A DNA stretch of 64,000 bases from Stentor coeruleus (GCA_001970955.1 MPUH01000022.1:97019-161018), one strand, 5' to 3'; positions 1 to 10,395 are shown, counted from the stretch's first letter. Translations and numbers: made by a program. Notes: generated by a model not told the origin, from the sequence alone.

Positions 1-1
1 A

Positions 2-1588
2 CTTATTGAACTTAGTCCTATACTCCCATTCTTATGCCATGGAAATCCTGAAGCTTGTAAAATATTGGCTAATTACTTTTTGACACATATTAATATTAGA
101 GACATACCGAGTTCTATTTCAAATGCTTCTACTCAGCATATTGAGAAAATGCTCGAGTCTCTACCAGCGACACACTGCACTTTGAGAGATGAATTTTTGG
201 TTTCAGGGATAACTGCTGCTCTATGTGATAGTTTCCGTGCAGTTGACCCTAAAACCAGTATTAGTCAGACGAAATTTCTCCTTCGCATACTCAAAGGTCT
301 TATCCGGTCGCATGTAGAGTCCCAAAGACTCCTTGACTCGAAAATAATCGAAAAAATCTTTTATCTAAAAAATGACCCTAATGATATTGGCCCTTGTGCT
401 GAATGCCTTATTGAAGCTATCCTCCAAGACCCAGAGCATTCAAACCCATCAGTATCAGACTTGTTACAAATAATGATATCAGATGAAGAGTTCCAAAGGA
501 AAGAAAAAGCTAATAAAAAACGTGAAGAAATCTTAAAACAATTCCCAATGCCCAGTCTAACATCTTTTGGTGCTATGCTAGATGAAGAAGAAGGTTTAGC
601 TTGTGTGATATGCAAAGAAGGATATACATTAAGACCTGATGATTTATTAGGGTTTTATATATTTGTTAGTTCAGTTCCAGTAGTCAACCCTATGAATGAT
701 GTTATGCATGTTATGAGCATCGTAACACATTTTAATCCAATACATTTACAGTGTCATAGGGAAGCGGCTAGGGCAGAAAAATCTATGAAGAAACCAAAAA
801 CTGAGTGGGAAGGTGCAACAATACGTAATCAGCATACAAAATGCAATAATTGGTTCCCGATATGGGGTCCACAAATACCTCGACATGATTATGCTGGAGG
901 TGTCCAATGGATGTTTTCTTCTTATCCAGCAATTGAAAACCGTCTCTGTAATGAAGTTTACAGCCTCAAACTTCTACTTGAAAAATTCTGTTATGAAGAA
1001 AGTTTCAGTAAAGAAAGCCGTGGTGGTGGCCCAGAACATAATATGCAAGCTGTCCCATATATGCTTCAATTAATATACTACCTTTTAGAAGAAGATAAAG
1101 ATTATGGTAGTTATATGAACGATGAGAAAAAAGATTTATGTTCTAAAATCATATCATTAAAACCTGAATTTGTTCCTTATTTAATGATTTTGATATTTAC
1201 AACAGGAAATTATAATGAATGGATTGAAAGCAAAAATGATTTGATTAAATCTTGTTGGACTATAGCTAAAAACAATCCAAGAAATGATGTGAAAATTGTT
1301 TATGGACAAGTAGGTGTTGAAGTAAGTTTTGAGCAAAAACAAGTGTTTAGTGCGTTTAAACCTTTTTTGATAGGTGTTAGGATTATTGATCTTTTGTATT
1401 CAGTGCTGTTTGCTGGGGTTACAGATCTTGCAGTGAATAAGACTTTTTTACAGTCTGCAGACCCTAGTATACAGGAAAGGAGTTTGTTTATATATGAGGA
1501 TTATAAGAAAGTTTCGGCGCTTGCTAGTTTACAAGAAATTATTGCTGTTGTTGAGCCGAGTCTTGCGAACATCAATTGGTTGAGTTAG
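2..1588 (+). CDS. UBR4: UBR4/BIG-type E3 ubiquitin ligase, C-terminal part (5' truncated by window edge)
   Basis: The frame is open from base 2 with no ATG before the conserved part, so the gene begins left of the window; 528 codons plus a TAG are visible. The C-terminal third carries the UBR4-specific hemi-RING/UZI region: a C-x-x-C pair (LACVICKEGY), a Cys/His pair (HLQCH), the NxxTKCN stretch and IWGP, then the conserved SxxxxGGGPE-x-N segment. Known UBR4 proteins are very large N-degron/quality-control E3 ligases that bind E2 through this non-canonical C-terminal module; cytosolic ubiquitin transfer is inferred from that. The 3' neighbour, a CK1-like kinase, is convergent with a 506-bp gap. 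No intron is needed in the visible part. Confidence 0.9.
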   Translation, partial: LIELSPILPFLCHGNPEACKILANYFLTHINIRDIPSSISNASTQHIEKMLESLPATHCTLRDEFLVSGITAALCDSFRAVDPKTSISQTKFLLRILKGLIRSHVESQRLLDSKIIEKIFYLKNDPNDIGPCAECLIEAILQDPEHSNPSVSDLLQIMISDEEFQRKEKANKKREEILKQFPMPSLTSFGAMLDEEEGLACVICKEGYTLRPDDLLGFYIFVSSVPVVNPMNDVMHVMSIVTHFNPIHLQCHREAARAEKSMKKPKTEWEGATIRNQHTKCNNWFPIWGPQIPRHDYAGGVQWMFSSYPAIENRLCNEVYSLKLLLEKFCYEESFSKESRGGGPEHNMQAVPYMLQLIYYLLEEDKDYGSYMNDEKKDLCSKIISLKPEFVPYLMILIFTTGNYNEWIESKNDLIKSCWTIAKNNPRNDVKIVYGQVGVEVSFEQKQVFSAFKPFLIGVRIIDLLYSVLFAGVTDLAVNKTFLQSADPSIQERSLFIYEDYKKVSALASLQEIIAVVEPSLANINWLS

Positions 1589-2094
1589 ATAAATAGACTT
1601 AGTTAGTGATTTTAGGTATTTTTTTGGTTTTTGGATATGTGGATTTTTTTAGGAAAATGGATACGATTACAAAAGAGATCATGAAAAAATTGAAAATTCA
1701 TTCAGTTTTTGAATGATGCTTTCATAGCATATGCAAATAATTAAATCTAATATCATAAAATATCTCAATTACAAAAACAACCATAACTAGAATATAAAAC
1801 TTATAAAGTATTTTAAATAATCCTATACAAATCTTATTTCTAAAACCAAGCCTTTAACCCAGCTTGACCTATACACAAAAGCGTAAAAACCTATAAAATT
1901 TTCCTACAACACACTTTTTAAACCTAAATCCATCTTTTTAATCAAAAAAAAATATCTTCCTATATAATACTAATAAAAAAAATCCTTACAAAAAATTCAA
2001 TCTAAAACAAAGAATTCGGTCATCATTTTTCTTAACCTAAAATCCTTAAAAACTAACTTTTTGATTATTTAAACAAGTATATCTCCCAAAGACC
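1589..2094. other. Intergenic, convergent 3' ends
   Basis: AT-rich spacer between the UBR4-like gene and the CK1-like gene. The left part is G/T-rich and the right part is A/C-rich on the + strand. I see no coding segment or RNA gene. Confidence 0.5.
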
Positions 2095-3306
2095 CTACAC
2101 TTTAAAAGTTACTCGATTAGCAATTTCAGGTAAAACTCCTTCATCAGTATTATCGGAGCCTTCAAAAACCCTACTGTTTTGCATATCCAGCCCAATACAT
2201 GACCTAAACCTTCTAAGTAAGCTTTTATTTTCATAATACTTAATTTCAGGAAGGCCGCATATTTCAGTATCTAAAATTTCACTTCTTCTAGGCTGACAGT
2301 TATCGAAAATCCCTTCAGACTTTTTCCTTCTAATTTTAATACTATTTCTAGCATTTTTAATAGCAGAATTTGTTGAATATTCCACTTTTTTAGAGCAGCT
2401 CATTGAAGAAATTGTATCAGCTGAAGATAGTTTTCTAGGTTTAATGTAAATGCAATCCCAATCTAATATTGGGGCTATTTTTAGTTTGGCAATAACTTTT
2501 TCAAATCCTTTCTTCAAGTACAAATAATCAGGTTTCTGGTCATATTTTAGAAGGCGGATGTATTGGAACATATGCGAAAATTCTGTTGGGAAACTTGCAA
2601 ACAGTCTGCTAATGTGAAACATTTTTGAAGTTAGACAGACATTCCATTTACGCACACCCTCCAGACCACGGAACGAGTCCTGCCATGGTAATCGACCTAG
2701 TCGTAAGCAAGCAAGGGTGTAAAAAACAGACTCAAGGTCATCTCGACGGCTTAGTTTAAAGCCCATATGGGTGTTGATAGATGCAAAAGACACACTACCT
2801 TTAGTTCTTGAGTTTGATTTAAAAGGTTTATGCTTTTTATTTATAAGATATTTAGTACTAAGGCCGAAATCACAAAGACAAACCCTAGTTCCATCATCAG
2901 ATAGAAGCAATTGTTGAGGTTTTATATCTCGATGAATTATGGATTTGGAATGAATGTATTCGATTCTGTCTAAAAGTTGTTGACCTATGGCAATTATGCA
3001 ACCCATAGAAAATGTTCCGTCGAAGTTGATTTGTTCAGTTTGAAGGGTTTTGCCGAGGAGTTCCATTACTAAAAAGTTGCATTCTGGTGTTGTGCCATAT
3101 TCAAAGTATTTTGGAATACCATTTTCAGCCTCACAGCCTTTGAGATGCTTAAGAATTTTTGCTTCTTTTCCAACTGAACGATCGAAAATGGGGCTAGTTT
3201 TCATTGCGAATAACTGGTTGGATGTGAGATGCCGGGCTTTGTATACTTTCCCGTATCCTCCGAAACCCAATTCTTCGAGTATTTCGTAATTGCCTATTTT
3301 TTGCAT
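2095..3306 (-). CDS. Casein kinase 1-like Ser/Thr kinase
   Basis: A 403-aa protein starting at an ATG (3304-3306) and ending in TAG. The N-terminal 300 residues form a CK1-family kinase domain: glycine loop GFGGYGK (about 14-20), catalytic Lys in FAMK (36), HRDIKPQQ (125-132), DFG (146-148) and the CK1 substitutes for APE, SxNTHMG and SRRDDLES. All catalytic residues are present, so activity is expected. CK1 kinases phosphorylate acidic or primed substrates; the target here cannot be told. The tail of about 100 residues is Ser/Lys/Arg-rich with no recognised domain. Intronless as read. The subgroup (CK1-alpha/delta versus diverged ciliate CK1) is not resolved. Confidence 0.92.
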   Translation of the reverse strand: MQKIGNYEILEELGFGGYGKVYKARHLTSNQLFAMKTSPIFDRSVGKEAKILKHLKGCEAENGIPKYFEYGTTPECNFLVMELLGKTLQTEQINFDGTFSMGCIIAIGQQLLDRIEYIHSKSIIHRDIKPQQLLLSDDGTRVCLCDFGLSTKYLINKKHKPFKSNSRTKGSVSFASINTHMGFKLSRRDDLESVFYTLACLRLGRLPWQDSFRGLEGVRKWNVCLTSKMFHISRLFASFPTEFSHMFQYIRLLKYDQKPDYLYLKKGFEKVIAKLKIAPILDWDCIYIKPRKLSSADTISSMSCSKKVEYSTNSAIKNARNSIKIRRKKSEGIFDNCQPRRSEILDTEICGLPEIKYYENKSLLRRFRSCIGLDMQNSRVFEGSDNTDEGVLPEIANRVTFKV

Positions 3307-3873
3307 TTTTTATTTATGATTGGTTAATATGAAGAATCCTAATAAATAGCAGCATTCTGGCTAGAATATGAATAATCCCTAAGACATCTTCATCAAAGAG
3401 TATTTTTGTGATGTTCAAAAAAAGTGCCTAAACCCATCCCTTTATTGTCATAATAAAAAAAAAAATTCTGAATCAAAGTTCAGTTTTTTTAACATTTAAA
3501 ACCACACAACTAAGCTTATAATCTCTTCTTAAACATATAAAACGACTCATAATTTTTATTATCAATATTCAACTATTACTATAAAAACTGAAAATGCCAT
3601 AGCAATTTCCAAGAAGATTTAATATGGAAACCTACACCCCCATACTAAAAAATATTAGCTCTAAGCATAACAATTTTTAAAAGACGTTTTAACATTTCTT
3701 CAACATAATTTCCAATACACTTAAATCCAAAAACTAGATTTTTTATATACAATTAACTAGTAATAAAAATTTGACATAGTACTATAATTAAAGGTTAATC
3801 TAAAGAAAGTTTTGCTGGATTAATATAAATCAAATTAATTTCAAAAATTAAAAATTAAGATATTAATTACCAA
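3307..3873. other. Divergent intergenic region
   Basis: 567 bp between the 5' ends of the CK1-like gene (-) and the next + gene, so it should hold both promoters. It is very AT-rich with poly-A/T runs. I recognise no specific motif. Confidence 0.4.
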
Positions 3874-4809
3874 ATGAAGAAATCGATACGGAAAAGTAGC
3901 CAAAGCACACTTGCTAGTGCGATTGTAACTAGGGGGACAAGTGCTAATGCAATTGACCCAGAAAAAAATGTAGAGATAACTTTTTCTTCCGCTAAAGATA
4001 GTCATGCTAGAAGAAACTCCTGTCCAACAATTGAAGAAACTTTGATTCAAAAATACTCAGAGTCTCAAAAGCAAATGGCTAGATTGAGACAAGTTGAGAA
4101 GTTTAAGCAGCTTCAGGAATTAAGACAGGCACCAAGTCTATATCCAGGATCGAAGAAAATGTTTAAACCGAGAAGTCAAGAAGAAATAAGAACTATAGCT
4201 GAGAGCATACCACATAAGAGAAGAATTAAAGGGTATGTTCCTGAGAAAAAAGCAGATACTAAAAGACCACAAGATGTGATTCCAATGCCTGATGTAGAAG
4301 CCATTAAGCATGCATTAGAAAAAGTAATACCTCGTGAAGAAAAAATTGTACCAGTAGATGTTTACAGTATGGGAATTGCTGAAAAAACAGATGCTATGCG
4401 GAAGAAGAAATCTGAGAAAGTCGAACTTGAAAAGCAAAAGCTTATCGAAAAAGAAATGGAACAGTGTACGTTTAAACCTGACACTAAAAAATCTAAAAAA
4501 AAGCTTGGGAGCCATAGAAAAACTTTATCAATGGCTGAAATGCACTCACAAAAAAAACCTTTAAGTGCAAGGACTGATAGAAAAGGGTCTGTACAAGGTG
4601 AAAAGAAAGAAATGATAAGACCTCCTGCACCTAATAAAGGAAGTCATAAGCAAAATCCGATTACCCCAGATCTTGGCTTGTTTATAAGTCCTAGTTATGC
4701 TCAACTTTCTCCTGCTAAATTGAAGTACTCGTATGATGAGGAAGCTGCTGTTGATACTTTGAAAAAAAGGTCAAAGAAAATGATGACTTATAATTATAGT
4801 AAGAAATAA
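3874..4809 (+). CDS. Lys/Glu-rich protein with a CTFKP motif, function unknown
   Basis: A 311-aa hydrophilic, strongly basic protein. The ATG sits in a typical local context (ACCAAATGAAG) and the gene ends in TAA. Helical charged stretches occur around residues 60-90 and 170-210. The segment EKEMEQCTFKPDTKK (about 194-208) resembles the E-x-E-x-CTFxP motif seen in various ciliate and flagellate proteins; I know no defined activity for it. There is no signal peptide, membrane segment or catalytic motif. The Ser/Lys-rich N-terminus and Pro-rich C-terminus look disordered. A structural, possibly cytoskeleton-associated role is a guess from composition only. Confidence 0.7.
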   Translation: MKKSIRKSSQSTLASAIVTRGTSANAIDPEKNVEITFSSAKDSHARRNSCPTIEETLIQKYSESQKQMARLRQVEKFKQLQELRQAPSLYPGSKKMFKPRSQEEIRTIAESIPHKRRIKGYVPEKKADTKRPQDVIPMPDVEAIKHALEKVIPREEKIVPVDVYSMGIAEKTDAMRKKKSEKVELEKQKLIEKEMEQCTFKPDTKKSKKKLGSHRKTLSMAEMHSQKKPLSARTDRKGSVQGEKKEMIRPPAPNKGSHKQNPITPDLGLFISPSYAQLSPAKLKYSYDEEAAVDTLKKRSKKMMTYNYSKK

Positions 4810-5666
4810 ATATATGCATTTATTAAATGCAGACTTGGATATGCAATCCAATTTTTCAAAAGTATCTATCATTAATTAGATGTTTTTTTAGTTTGTATAC
4901 AGTCTTAGAGTTGAAAATAGTTTGGTTTGCAATTTTGTAAAATATGCTATAGTTGAGTATATAAATTTGCGAGTTCTGGGAATGGATTTTTTATTTTGAG
5001 CGAGTTTAGTTTAATTAAGTAGATATTATATATTATTTTTTCTTTATGTAACTATGCAAATTGTTTTAAATATATATGCTATTTGCTGCATATAACTGCT
5101 AATTTTATATTCCTAAATAAAAAAAATCAGTTTTCTTTATAATTTTATTATTATATTTTAATAAGTTGCAAAAGTACTACTGAATAATAAAATCTAATAA
5201 TTCTAAGCAAAAAATCTAATTCCTAGGCAAATTTACATCATCTATTTTGTCTAAAATTTTGATTTTATAAATAATTCTAAGCAAAAAATCTAATTCCTAG
5301 CAAATTTATATCATCTATTTTGTCTAAAATTTTGATTTTATAAATAATTCTAAGCAAAAAATCTAATTCCTAGGCAAATTTACATCATTTACATCATTTA
5401 CATCATTTGCATCATCTACTTTATCTACAATTTTGATTTTATAAATAATTCTAAGCAAAAAAATCTAATTCTTAGGTAAATTTGCGTCATCTACTTTGTC
5501 TACAATTTTGATTTTATAAATAATTTAATAGTGTAATCTCTTGGAGATTAATAATTATTCTATTCGACTATAAATTATAAGAGTATCAAGCTATATACTT
5601 AAATTATACTTACTTCTAAGCATAGAGAGATGTAGTCTAAAAATCTATGGTATAGAAAATTTATAA
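4810..5666. other. Intergenic region with a minisatellite
   Basis: 857 bp between two + genes. The middle is a tandem repeat (5200-5525, listed separately). The rest is AT-rich sequence with no coding potential that I can see. Confidence 0.6.
5200..5525. repeat. Minisatellite, four units of about 73-101 bp
   Basis: Four consecutive units begin with TTCTAAGCAAAAAATCTAAT at about 5201, 5275, 5348 and 5449, each ending in TTTTGATTTTATAAATAA. Units 1 and 2 are nearly identical (74 and 73 bp). The third is enlarged to about 101 bp by an inner 9-bp repeat (catcattta). The fourth has drifted. All frames contain stops, so it is non-coding. Confidence 0.92.
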
Positions 5667-7186
5667 ATGGATTTAAAGTGCTTGGATGGGCAATGCTCAG
5701 ATACCGCTAGTAGAATCATTGTTTGTAATGGAGAAAAGAGTATTTATTGCCAAACGCATGCAGATAAACATTCAGAGGCCTGCATAAATATTTGTAATAA
5801 ATATAATCTTTATAGAAAAATCGAACGGAATAGCAAAAAAGATCTGATTGATAAGCTTTTACTCCTGAAAGAAAATACTAATAAAGAAATAAAATCATTA
5901 ACTGCATCTTACGATTCTATTTGCACATTTCTCAACAAAATTTTCAATGATTCATTTAAAAGTATGGAAAATTACTTGAATTTTTGTGATAAACAGATTC
6001 AAGCAATATCTGATAAAAATAAATCAATAGTGTTTTATTCAGTAAGCAAGCCTATTAAAGCAGCAATTGATTGTGATCAGCTTGATATAGAAATAAAGGA
6101 ATACTGCTTAGCTGAAATTGTGAATTTAAATTTCGAGAACTTAGATATAAAAAAAATTATTAAAGATAGTTCTATAATGTATCTACCTCAAGATCTATTC
6201 AATGATCTTAAAATAATTGATATAAAACTACTTGAATTTTCTGACCAAAATATGAATTTTATGTTAGATTTTAATAATGTTATTAAAAAGGATTCCATCA
6301 GCTATAAAACCATATCCGAAAATTATAAAGAAATAACATTCAACGGAATATATAAAGGTGAGCATGCTTTTATACGTGAAATTTATTATGATTATAAAGT
6401 ATCCAACGAAAAAATATTTCAAATTGTGAATTCATATATACAGCTTTCTTTAGCAAGATCTTCAGAAAATTGCTTTATAGAATTTTATGGTTATCAGTTA
6501 TCAAATGAATGTCTCTATCTTGTGACCAAATATTTCCCAAAAAATATTGAAGAAGTTATCGAGGAATTTAATGTTAAAAGAAAAGTATTTGATGAAGAGT
6601 TAATTATTTCAATGTTTACTAAAATATTAAATTCTTTTTATACTATGAAACAATTAGGAATCTTTTACTGTGATATACGCCCTGATAATTTTTATGTTGA
6701 TGAAAATCTTAACATTAAAATAATTCCATCCAATTATAGTAAATACTTTGATACAGAAATCATTGATGAGAAATTGATTTTAAAATAATTCCATCCAATT
6801 ATAGTAAATACTTTGATACAGAAATCATTGATGAAATTGATTTTAAATCTTATGGATCTTTTGTTAGTAGAGTTGACTGGTCAAGTCCAGAAATAATGCA
6901 TTACATTTATGACCACAATCTTACAACAGATTGCAGTCAAGAAAAGTGTGATATTTTTTCACTGGGACTTGTTTTCATGAGGATATTGCTAATGGAATCA
7001 TTTAAATACGATTATGAAAATGCATACTCTATTAAATGTTTAATTGAAAGGGTGCAATTTGATTGGGCTAGAAAACTACTGAGTGCAATGCTTAGTTTTT
7101 ATCCTTATGACAGACTAACTTTTTCTCAGCTTTTATGCCTGATCCCAAGAACTCGACCTTCTACTCCAACTTACGAAATAGAATAG
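5667..7186 (+). pseudogene. B-box-type zinc finger plus pseudokinase gene, frame broken by a 65-bp tandem duplication
   Basis: An ATG-started frame (5667-6788, 373 codons) ends early, and the same protein resumes in another frame to a TAG at 7186. The N-terminus has a Cys/His pattern like a degenerate B-box (CLDGQC, then IVC, YCQTHADKH), followed by helical sequence. From about residue 215 a kinase fold can be followed: the catalytic loop reads YCDIRPDNF instead of HRDxKPxN, the DFG site is IPSNY, and SPEIMHY stands for APE with a DIFSLG helix after it. The glycine loop and DFG Asp are lacking, so it is probably catalytically dead. The break is a direct 65-bp repeat (6715-6844). Without it the frame would be continuous, so this may be an assembly error rather than a true pseudogene. 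Confidence 0.75.
6715..6844. repeat. 65-bp direct tandem duplication inside the pseudokinase gene
   Basis: The segment starting TTAAAATAATTCCATCC at 6715 is repeated with an offset of 65 bp at 6780. The copies match except for a 2-nt difference near the end (GATGAGAAATT versus GATGAAATT). Because 65 is not a multiple of 3, the duplication shifts the frame and introduces the TAA at 6786-6788. Confidence 0.9.
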
Positions 7187-7272
7187 CCTATTAATAAGTT
7201 ATCATTAGCTAGATAGTTATCGAATTTCTAAAAAAACTATTAATTTTGTGATTAATTATCTCTCTACACATC

Positions 7273-8841
7273 CTAATTTTCCGACATCTGAGTTCTATGA
7301 GCGATAAATTTCTGCAAATTAGGCACATGCCTAGTAACATCTTCCAAACTTATTTTCTTATGCCTAACAACTCTCTTCCTATTTTCTAAAGGGCTATCAA
7401 TAAGCCAATTAAGCTTTAAAGCATCATCAGGTTTGATTCTCTCAGCCGGGTCCCACTTAAGACACCCTTCAATAATTTGAAAAAATTCATCTTCAGCTCC
7501 TTTCAAAATGCTCCTCAAAGACCTCGTCCCAGGGAGTCTTTTCCTTCCACGCAAGTTAGGTTTGATCTTAGGTTCTCCATAATTATCAAAATACATATTT
7601 TTTCTAGTGCATATATTCAGCATATCCTCAGGTGGGGTTCCAAGTATTTCCATCATACATAAAAGCATATCAGCTTCATTTTCTCCAGGGAAAATAGGAA
7701 TTCCAGTATAAAGCTCAGTAAGAACACATCCAAGACTCCAAACATCAATAGCTGTTGTATATGGTATACCCAATATAATCTCTGGAGCTCTATAAAATCG
7801 TGATTGTATATAAGTATAAAGTCTTTGATTTATATAACAAGAACTCCCTAAATCAATAAGCCTAACATTAGGCCTAGTCATATTCATCAACAAAACATTT
7901 TCTGGCTTCAGGTCACAATGAATTATCTTGCATTCCTCAAGAGTCTTTAAAGATTGGAATAGTTGAAGAGCAATTTTTTTTATAAACCCAAAAGATAACC
8001 CTTTAAAAGAATTCCTCTTTAATAACTCATAGAGGTTTAAACTATACAGTTCAAATGCTATACACTATGTTATAATTACTATATGTTGTCGAAACACAAA
8101 ATTTTCTTGTATTTCTATTATATTAGAGATTTTTGTTTGGTCAAAGTTTTTTATTGCTTCTAGGATTTCAATTTCGATTTTAGCTTGTTGATTAAATTTC
8201 CCTTTGTTTTTTATTATTTTTAATGCAATACTATTTTTCTCTTTATGGTCATAGACTTCAAGTACTTGACCAAAGCTTCCTTTTCCTATAAGGGCTATTA
8301 TTTCATATCTAAAAGCTATATGGTCTTTTATGAGGATTTTATAGTCACCGTTGGCTTCATCAAACTCAGGGTCTTTTGGTTTGAAGTTTTTCCCTATGTA
8401 GAAGATTTCGTTATAGTTTAATATTTCTTCTTGTTCCCATTTAGGTAGGATGTCTGGAAATAATTTTAGAACTTCATCGGGTGTAGCTGGGGTTTTGATA
8501 TCTTCCCAACGGCATCTTGCAAGTAGAGTTTCTTTTTTTTGCGTTGAAGATTTTAAGTCAAATTTCTTTGTTGTTGATTTGACTGTTTTAGGTGGTTCCT
8601 TAAATATAAAGCTCTCTTTAAGGTTTTTTGGTGTAGGAAGTAAAGATATTGTTCTAAATGGATTTCCTATGATTTGCTGGGGTTTAGGCTTTGTTGAGTT
8701 GATCAAGAATGAATTCAGCGATAGTCTGCTTATTAGTTGCTTCCCTCCATCTTTGATGCCAGCTTCAGACCTAGTTGATTTGTGCATTGCTAATGATAAG
8801 GTACTTCCTGACAATTTTTGAGGACTGGAGTATTTATCCAT
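7273..8841 (-). CDS. DYRK-family dual-specificity kinase (class II type), two exons
   Basis: Exons 8841-8080 and 8064-7273 are joined across a 15-nt intron, giving 517 aa. The ATG is at 8839-8841 and the stop is TAG. After a Ser/Lys-rich N-terminus comes a DYRK homology box (NYNEIFYIG, about 142-150), then the kinase domain: GKGSFGQV, ALK (Lys208), HCDLKPENVLL, and the activation-loop YTYIQSRFYRAPE with the DYRK autophosphorylated second Tyr. The DFG motif is DLG, common in this family. Known DYRKs autophosphorylate Tyr during folding and then act on Ser/Thr; regulation of cell cycle, cytoskeleton or stress is family knowledge. Removing the intron restores the conserved FRQHICIAFEL strand, which supports the splice. 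It is convergent with the pseudokinase gene (86 bp). Confidence 0.93.
8065..8079 (-). other. 15-nt intron in the DYRK gene
   Basis: Reads GTAATTATAACATAG on the - strand. It carries an in-frame stop, and its removal joins RQHI to CIAFEL, a conserved DYRK segment. Confidence 0.93.
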
Positions 8842-9107
8842 ACTTAATATATATACAAATTGCTAATTTCAGATTTTATTATTACAGATAGATTATTTAA
8901 GACTATGATTATTTATATCTAAAAATATTTTATATACCAACACACAAAACCTTCTTCCCCATCAAGCCTATCAAAATTTTTCTAAGTCTTAGCATTCTAT
9001 GCATAGTCCAACCAAAAAAAAATCCCTAAAAGCTTAAAAAGTTTCAAAACATTAAAAAATTCACCATTTCTAAAACTAAGCGTAAAGGTATATTATTAAT
9101 AATACGC

Positions 9108-9854
9108 TTATTTGAAGCTTTCTGTATTTGGGACATCACTAGGATACTGCTGATAACCATAACTATAAGTATAGTCCTGACCAGGGGCATACATCGGAGA
9201 TGGATAATTTTGAGCATAATAATAATATGAAGGTTGATAATTTTGTTGCATCATATATGGCATATTATTATACCCAGAATAATTTCCTTGAGTTTGTCTT
9301 GGAGTAGCTTTTTTGCACTCAACCCACTTGCCGTTAATATAATTTTTATCAGTGTTTTCTAAGACTTTATCTGCTGTTTCCTCACTGACAAATGTTACGA
9401 ATCCAAAACCTCGAGGTCTACTAGTTTCTTTGTCTAGGATCACAACACTGTCTTCAACTTCGCCAAACTGTTCGAAAAAAGACTTGAAATTCTCATTTGT
9501 CACATCTGGAGGAAGGCCGCCTACAAACATTTTCTTCGTCTTGAAATAAGGAACTGATGAAGGTGCCTGGGTGTGGCTTTGGTCTCGTGGCACTGCACGC
9601 TTGCAATCAACCTTTTTACCATCAAGAACTTGAGTTTGTGATAAAATTGTATCGATTGTTTGCGGGTCGTTCATCGTAATGAAACCAAAGCATCTTGAGC
9701 GGCCTGAAACTTTATCGACCATAAGTATGCTATCTTGCACAACTCCGTATTTTTCGAAATGACTTTTTAAAGATTCTCTAGTCGTATGTGAAGCGAGACC
9801 TCCAACAAAGAGTTTTCTGCTGTATAGGTTTTACCAAGAGACTGTATCTTCCAT
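9108..9854 (-). CDS. Two-RRM RNA-binding protein (hnRNP A/B, DAZAP1 or Musashi-like), two exons
   Basis: Exon 1 (9854-9835) is only 20 nt and encodes MEDTVS plus a split codon. A 15-nt intron follows, then exon 2 (9819-9108), giving 243 aa with a TAA stop. Splicing restores the first RRM from its RNP2 (KLFVGGL); RNP1 there is RCFGFITM. The second RRM has RNP2 MFVGGLP and RNP1 RGFGFVTF. The last 60 residues are Tyr/Gln/Asn/Pro-rich, like prion-like tails of hnRNPs. The family binds single-stranded mRNA through RNP aromatic residues and shapes splicing, transport or translation; the exact role here is inferred. It is divergent from the HIT gene with 16 bp between start codons. Confidence 0.92.
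9820..9834 (-). other. 15-nt intron in the RRM gene
   Basis: Reads GTAAAACCTATACAG on the - strand, 20 nt after the ATG. Removing it gives an uninterrupted first RRM with the correct RNP2 motif. Confidence 0.92.
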
Positions 9855-9870
9855 ATAATTATTGGTGGAA
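9855..9870. promoter_or_regulatory. 16-bp divergent intergenic region
   Basis: Only 16 bp (ATAATTATTGGTGGAA) separate the ATG of the RRM gene (-) from the first ATG of the HIT gene (+). Core promoter elements for one or both genes must therefore lie within the neighbouring gene or its first intron, unless the HIT protein starts at the later ATG (9898). Confidence 0.5.
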
Positions 9871-10395
9871 ATGCCAGGGTATAAGTGGAATGGCTTTATG
9901 GCAAGACTAACAAATAAATGCAGGTATCGAGACGGCACAGTTAAGATTAAAAAAGTTAGAGAAAAAACGTTTGGTGAATCTGGTGTGTGTTTATTTTGTA
10001 AAATTACCAATGTTGAAGAAATGATATATCAAGATGAGCTTATTAGTATATTTAAAGACATCAAGGAGGATGCTAAATTCCATATGCTTGCTATACCAAA
10101 TGAGCATATTAGGAATATTAATTTCCTTGGTCTTGAACATATTGAAATGATCCAGCGGATGGCAGAAATAGGGCTTATGAAGCTTAAAGAGATGTTTCCT
10201 GGAGAAACGTATGTTTTTGGATTCCATCATCCTCCAAGAAATAGCATAGACCATTTGCATATGCATTGTATTGTTAAGCCTTTTAAAAAGTTTAAGTCAA
10301 AAATGAGTTATTCGCATTACCTTTGGTTCATATCGCCTGAAGAGGTTATCAAAAAAATCCTGGATGAAAATATTCATAAAATAAAATCATTATGA
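9871..10395 (+). CDS. HIT-domain nucleotide hydrolase/transferase (HINT3/aprataxin-like)
   Basis: A 174-aa protein ending in TGA. The first ATG in frame is 9871; a second at 9898 is possible. It has the HIT triad as HLHMHC (about 128-133) followed by IVKPF, and a Cys-x-x-Cys near residue 40 (CLFC), as in HINT3-type proteins. HIT proteins hydrolyse nucleoside phosphoramidates or adenylates with the middle His as nucleophile. The C-terminal KMSYSHYLWF...VIKKIL segment matches the extension common in HINT3-like members. There is no signal peptide, so cytosolic or nuclear. The TGA stop supports a standard code, though a TAG follows five codons later. Confidence 0.9.
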   Translation: MPGYKWNGFMARLTNKCRYRDGTVKIKKVREKTFGESGVCLFCKITNVEEMIYQDELISIFKDIKEDAKFHMLAIPNEHIRNINFLGLEHIEMIQRMAEIGLMKLKEMFPGETYVFGFHHPPRNSIDHLHMHCIVKPFKKFKSKMSYSHYLWFISPEEVIKKILDENIHKIKSL

